NCBI GenBank assembly: GCA_023101725.1
Contig: JALJCO010001098.1
Coordinates: 496,001 to 560,000, forward strand
Length of the DNA stretch: 64,000 nucleotides
Origin: Atherinomorus stipes
Taxonomy: Eukaryota; Chordata; Actinopteri; Atheriniformes; Atherinidae
Direction of reading: 5' to 3'
Positions 59,070-64,000 of the stretch are shown here, piece by piece. A program made the translations under genes and the position numbers. How positions within the stretch are numbered: the first letter of the stretch is position 1; the number at the start of each line of letters is the position of its first letter. The notes under the pieces are model-generated. The model saw nothing but the letters and a program-made list of their open reading frames with translations. It did no database searches and was not told the origin of the DNA.

Positions 59070-61009
59070 CGTGCATTGACTAAAACTCAGACGGGTCCCC
59101 ACTCTGTCTCTACCTTTTCATTTAATACTGCAGCAAACGGTGTAGTATTCAAAGTCTGAGGATGTGCCCAAATGATGCTTTTAAAGACGAAAATACACAA
59201 GGCAGCCATGATAAAGATGCACACATGTAACTGAAAGGAAATATTTTTTCTCCGCCTGAACTGTTTTGATCACAAAGTCCAGCATGTGAATTTACTGGGG
59301 AGGAGAGCCGAAGCTGCACTGTAGAAACTAGGAAGCTGATACCTTCGTTTTCCAGCTTAACAGAGAGGATTTCCTCTCAAACCGTCTTCTCTGTCCAAAA
59401 TGTGTCCATTACCCCCTAAAAGGAGTGTCTTTCAGCTTTTATGTTTCTTCATTAAAGCTGCAGTGATTTGGTTTCTCTGACATTAAAGTCTGAGTTCTCC
59501 TCGCTGCATATAAAACTCCACTCGGAGTGCAAGAAAAAGTCCAGTCGCTTCTATTAAACCCTGAGAATTACCATGACTTAGATGACACAGTCTACTCCAA
59601 CTGATTGCAGACAGTGTCCTTAGATTATGCAGCATCATTAATCAGCGGCATAAAATGCTCTTTAAATTACGATAACGTTGAAATTATCTTTGAGACAGTT
59701 TGATTTCCAATTAGGAAAAGGTTAATGTGGCCGGACGATCTGCTGATAAAACACGTTTAATATGGAAAACAATCAATAACCTTTAGATAATTCATATAAT
59801 GCATTCATCAGGCCAACATGTCAAACTTTTGGTTTATGTAATTTCTCAAATGTGAGATTTCTTTTTTGCTTTTCTGCCTTTTTTCTGCTTCATAGTGGAT
59901 CTATAAAGCTTAACAGACTTAATTAGTAGCCAAACACTAAGTTAATTAAACAAAAATAACCACTGCAGCCTTAATAGAAAAAATTGCCAAAACCTGATTG
60001 TGAGATTTCCCATGAAATCTAATATAATGAGAAAGAACGTCAGGTTGCAAGCTCTATTAAAGTCTGTACAGGATCTGAGCTGTTCAAAGTAATTTACACA
60101 AAGATAATCAGCAAAAAAAAAAAATAGCACCAACACAATAAAAGCGTATGTTTGAACCAAATGACCCTGCAGTAGTTGTGACTTTCCCAGCTGGCAGCTC
60201 ACTCTAAACCCTGTTGTGTCCTGCAGAAAAATAATTAACTGATAGTCAAATGCCATCCCTTCCTGTTGCGGTAGTCTGCAGGGTGGTCATATGGAGCAAT
60301 GTCAGTATCTGCACCAAGATAACCACACTTCCTCTGGCAAGGGAGTCCAGTCCATCAGCTTGTTTTACAGGATGTGCCTGCCTTGGTAAACGCAGACAAT
60401 ACCTGATAGATTTTTTTTCTTTTTTTAATAAGAGAGCTGAAACACTGTTTAATTCAATTATTTTCAGTTTTCCTAATGTCACAGCTCCCCTGAGCAAATT
60501 TCTGACACATTGACTTTGATTAAGGGTAAGTAAAACTAAAAAAAAAAAGGTGATGACTCAAATAAACATGAGAAAATAATCTTATTAGTACGGTTCACTT
60601 CTCTAACTGACAGGTGTCAGCTGTGCAGGTTAAGATGAAGCACAGCCAAACTGGGGATGTCCTGATTACTTCATTACACGATTAATTACAGCATTGTCCC
60701 TCAATATCACTTCCTGTTAAAATTATGTCTGAACCATAACAACAGGTTAGCACCACTTGCAGACAGAATGAAAACAAAGTTGCTCGACATCTACACGTTG
60801 CTGCTAGCGTTGCTTTGTCCTCATTTGTGTGAGATGCAGAAGAGGCGTGTTGCAGAGGGAAAGTACAGCTGAGGAAGAGTTATTCCGTCCAAACACACAG
60901 ATTAAATCATCTTGGCTAGATTTCTTCGGCTATACAAAGTTGCTGTGAAAGGAGGAAATGATTTGGATATCATTCACCTGCAGGATAACCAGCTTTTTAA
61001 CATCGATGA
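59070..61009. other. Unassigned sequence, 1.9 kb
   Basis: Block 59560-59830 is unique with TTCCAATTAGGAAAAGG and may be regulatory. Frames at 60246-60513 are opposed on both strands without domains. No gene seen. Confidence 0.35.
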
Positions 61010-61247
61010 TATTAAAGGTGATAGGTACAAGTTTAACCCTCCCGAGGTGGACACTAACACTCTCTTCCTCAATGAGCATTAGCAATGTTCCAGAACTGGG
61101 TAACTGTTAATCAGCATAAGCAAATGTTTAACTTACATGTCCAGGTGGAGAACAGCAACTTCTGCAGGCTTTTGAGCCCCTTTGCTACCTTCACCCTCAT
61201 CCTGCTTTGTTTTTTGTCTGCTTGAATTTTAGAAATGTAAGGCAAGG
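61010..61247 (+). repeat. Dispersed repeat H, left part, copy 2
   Basis: Aligns with 40255-40496, for example GAGCCCCTTTGCTACCTTCA (61173-61192) and GAAATGTAAGGCA. Interrupted at 61248 by a hAT-like element. Confidence 0.75.
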
Positions 61248-62557
61248 TAGGGATGGGCGATACCAACATTTTCCTGGCGATACAATACCAGTAATTTATG
61301 GTAATTTTTCGTGCTTATAATTTTTTCTTAATAATGATATCGATACTGATACTTTTGTTCCTTTTAAGGAAAACCACATGATTGAACAGTTTGCATTAAT
61401 ATCTTAAATGCAAAAGAAATATCAAAAATAAGTAAAACTTGAGAACAGAAGTAGGCTACTGCAAAAATGCTTTTGAAACAATAGTAAATTATATTGATGA
61501 AGAAATTAAAAATAAAATTAAAAACTTCTTTTAATTATTAAATAACTTAAGAACACGTTAAGATTAGTTAAAATTTTACTCAGTGGAAAATGTTCAAATA
61601 TAAAATGTAATAGTAATATTATAAATTTACCAAAACATAATGTGCAATCTGCATTAAACCTCCGAACAATAACCAAACATCATCATTAACAGTAGCAGCA
61701 TCATCATGAAATCTGATTGGCTACCACCATGATGTGACACAGAAGCTTGAATCTGGCTGCTTTCACATCATTTCATTGCCCAAAACTCTTAGAAGTGAAA
61801 ACAAATTGCATGTTTTGTATCTGCGCAGTGGTTTCGCAAAACTCAAAAAAAGTATTGATTCCGATATTTTGTCTGGGCAGCATTGAAGTATCGACTGCAG
61901 GGTATCGATATTAGGGGTGTGCCAAAATATCGATACACTGAAATATGCGATATTTTGTGTTGCGATATCATATCGATATTTTAAAAAGTTGTATCGATAT
62001 TTTTACGAAATCTCGCGAGATTTTGTAAGAGACCAGTGAGATCTCGCGAGATTTCGTTGTTCTTTTGCAGCGGTTCAGCTTGTAGAAAAGTCCCTGCATT
62101 AGCACTGATATCTATGTGAGGCTGATGTTCAGGTTAAACTTTAAACATGGTGTAAAGTACAAATTAAAATGTGTGTCCAGGTTTTCATAGACCACCCAGT
62201 TGTTTGAGATTATGAAGAAATAATTACTGAAATGTTTATTTTTTATGTGCTTTCTTAAGAAGAACCACTGTGCACTTTGTTTTACTGTTATGCTCATTTT
62301 ATTTGAACTGATGTAGTTTGGGCTTCTGATTGATAATATTTTGTAATTCATTTACATGGATTCACTTTGTTCGATAAATTTGGAATGTCTTCTGGGACAA
62401 ATACTGTGGTCTATCGTGGATAAATTTATTGCAATATATTGATTTTTGCAGAATTACTGTATCGTGATATTATCGTTATCGTAGGCAAAATATCGTGATA
62501 GTATCGTATCGCAAGGTACCTAGTGATTCCCAGCCCTAATCGATATGCCCATCCCGA
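61248..62557 (+). mobile_element. hAT-like element, family X, with nested element
   Basis: AGGCAAGG is repeated exactly at 61240-61247 and 62558-62565. Ends are TAGGGATGGGCGATACC and ATATGCCCATCCCGA. The body matches 16103-16754. It sits in repeat H and carries a second element at 61912-62538. No transposase. Confidence 0.9.
61912..62538 (+). mobile_element. hAT-like element nested in family X
   Basis: ATCGATAT is repeated exactly at 61904-61911 and 62539-62546. Ends are TAGGGGTGTGCCAAAATATC and ATTCCCAGCCCTA. Two perfect TCTCGCGAGA palindromes lie at 62011-62020 and 62042-62051. A weak 79-codon minus frame inside has no transposase motif. The related copy at 16103-16754 has no insertion here. 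Confidence 0.9.
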
Positions 62558-62565
62558 AGGCAAGG

Positions 62566-62640
62566 ATGCCATTTCTAGACAGACCATTTGAGCTAGCAAC
62601 GTCTGAGCTAATGCTAATGCTAATGCCGCAGAATTCTTTT
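62566..62640 (+). repeat. Dispersed repeat H, right part, copy 2
   Basis: Matches 41687-41760 (GAGCTAGCAACGTCTGAGCTAATG). It resumes again after the small MITE with GTTGGCAAGGTACC at 62883. Confidence 0.7.
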
Positions 62641-62648
62641 GTCTAGAT

Positions 62649-62874
62649 CAGGGGTGCCCAAGCCCGGTCCTCGAGAGCTACTATCCAGCAATTTTTAAAA
62701 CATACCCTCCCCCCAACACACCTGAATCAAATGGCTAGTTACCTCATGCACGTGTCATTCAGCTCTGCAGAGGCTGTTAACAAGCTATTCATTTGATTCA
62801 GGTGTGTTGGAGAAGATATGCAACCAAAATGTGCAGGATAGTAGCTCTTGAGGACTGGAATTGTTGCACCCCTG
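62649..62874 (+). mobile_element. Short hAT MITE with perfect 8-bp duplication
   Basis: GTCTAGAT is present exactly at 62641-62648 and 62875-62882. Ends are CAGGGGTGCCCAAGCCC and GGAATTGTTGCACCCCTG; subterminal GGTCCTCGAGAGCTACTA pairs with TAGTAGCTCTTGAGGACT-like sequence. The middle also pairs (CACCTGAATCAAATG with CATTTGATTCAGGTG). No frame. Confidence 0.95.
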
Positions 62875-62882
62875 GTCTAGAT

Positions 62883-64000
62883 GTTGGCAAGGTACCATGA
62901 TCAGATGTAAATATGTATATTTTGGAACCGTAAAAATTGATGAAAACAACTACTTATATGCTATAAAAATTGTTTCAGTAAAGCATTAATTTTATTCCAT
63001 CTTTAAACATTCTGAGGATGTTTTTTTTTTTTTTTATGAAAAATTGTTTTGATAAAAAAAGCTGTAGCTATGACCTTTCATTTTTAACCAACACTGAAAT
63101 CAAAAGTAATTACAACTCCGGTTGGGTCTACAGCGTGATGTGATGCATTCAGCAGCGTTTATTCAATGAGACATTATGTGAATGAGAAAAGCCAAAATAT
63201 CTTGTTTTGTTTTGGGTAGTTTTGCTGTTTAAACAACCAATTCAGCGTGAGGTCAAGTGTGCAACAAGGCCGTCCAACAAACGGCATTTAATTATGAAAA
63301 AAAAATTCTATTATCCCTGCTCCTGTATCATCGGTGTTTCAAACCAAAGTTGAAAGCTTTATTAATTTTTTTTTTTTTTTTAATCTGAATTTTAGAGTAG
63401 AGGAACATGGCCCTTGAAAGGGAGTAATAAAAAGTGAAGAGCTGCACAGGGGGGTTCAGCAAAAGACAGAAAAGGCAGCAAGGAGAGAAGAGCGAGACTA
63501 TTACAAAAACCTGCAGCCAGAAACCAGGAACCAGAGATAAAGAAAGACTTAAGTAGAAAGAGAAGAGGGAGGAATGAGGGAATGCAGAGGTGTGAGGTAA
63601 GAGGTGAAAGATCTCCACTACAGACAGTCTCTAAAATAAACATGGTCTGACCTGGCCTGCAGTGCAGGAATCAGGTCAGCTAGAGATTGAGTAAGTTCAC
63701 AGAGAGACGGTGAAAGAAAAACAGGATACAAAATGGATAGAGAAGAAAGAAACTGAGAGGCAGATCCATTGCATAGTATAGGATTAACCTTGTGGAGCCT
63801 TTAAGATGTGAGATGAAGCAGAGAGGAGCAAAGGACAGGAAATGAAACAGCGAGGAAAGAAAAGAAACTAAGATAGGGAAGCCTGAAAACGCTCTTCAGC
63901 CACATAAAAACCTGCTGGCAGGTGTAAATGTTATTTTTATGAGGAAAAATCACAGTTATTTTATCAATTCTGGTGGTAAAACAGCATCACGGCCATCTGG
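62883..64000. other. Unassigned sequence, purine-rich at the end
   Basis: T runs near 63019-63037 and 63367-63382, and a purine-rich interval at about 63400-63870. The two minus frames 63328-63643 are its pyrimidine translation. No gene seen up to the window edge. Confidence 0.35.

Noticed and set aside
1..64000. CRISPR arrays, bacterial operons, endogenous retrovirus genes
   Set aside because: No direct-repeat/spacer pattern, no ribosome-binding-site-led frames, and no gag/pol/env-like or LTR pair was recognised.

Overview
The window looks like non-coding nuclear DNA from a teleost fish, most likely a percomorph. The reasons are its mix of mobile elements (L2-type LINE fragments, two broken Tc1-like transposons, many short hAT-like elements with 8-bp target duplications, TTAA-flanked foldback elements, a tRNA-derived SINE), its AT-rich background with long dinucleotide repeats, and the absence of bacterial-style gene packing. 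I found no convincing host protein-coding exon, no tRNA or rRNA gene and no CRISPR array. The only protein-like segments I recognise are decayed reverse transcriptases and transposases. The sequence could be intergenic or lie inside a large intron; nothing here decides which.

Layout. 1-9.3 kb: a hAT-like fragment at the left edge, a (TC)20 repeat, a suspicious A/G homopolymer block, a TTAA-flanked palindrome (2444-3110), a Tc1-like transposon with a dead transposase (about 4824-5930) and several elements carrying GATATCGG-type words (7168-9275). 9.3-20 kb: mostly unassigned sequence, then a dispersed repeat (about 11520-12370), a LINE-tail-like repeat (15350-15500), a hAT-like element inserted in another element (15800-16775), and a TIR element abutted by a second palindrome (17921-19682). 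20-36 kb: long unassigned stretches with a few candidate regulatory blocks, a CR1/Rex1/L2-group LINE fragment (24990-25357), a nested pair of hAT-like elements (26632-27696), purine-rich tracts, a TTAA foldback (31758-32186) and a TIR element full of AATTCTGA words (34893-35647). 36-50 kb: a hAT-like element with a perfect 8-bp duplication (36451-37561), an L2 LINE (40497-41680) inside an older repeat, a foldback element (41778-42412), a second L2 fragment, a Tc1-like fragment, a SINE, a TA-flanked mariner-type MITE (47797-48191) and a GC-rich TIR element. 50-64 kb: the longest hairpin element (50208-50948), several more hAT-like elements, a symmetric CA/C22/CA tract, and a nested hAT-in-hAT locus (61248-62557).

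There is no gene system working together here. The best-supported biology is an insertion history: at least four insertions into older elements can be read from duplications or from paralogous empty sites. Two copies of one old repeat (about 40.3-41.8 kb and 61.0-62.9 kb) were interrupted at the same place by unrelated elements. Several hAT-like elements also carry the palindrome TCTCGCGAGA. Family names are from pattern recognition only; no database search was possible.
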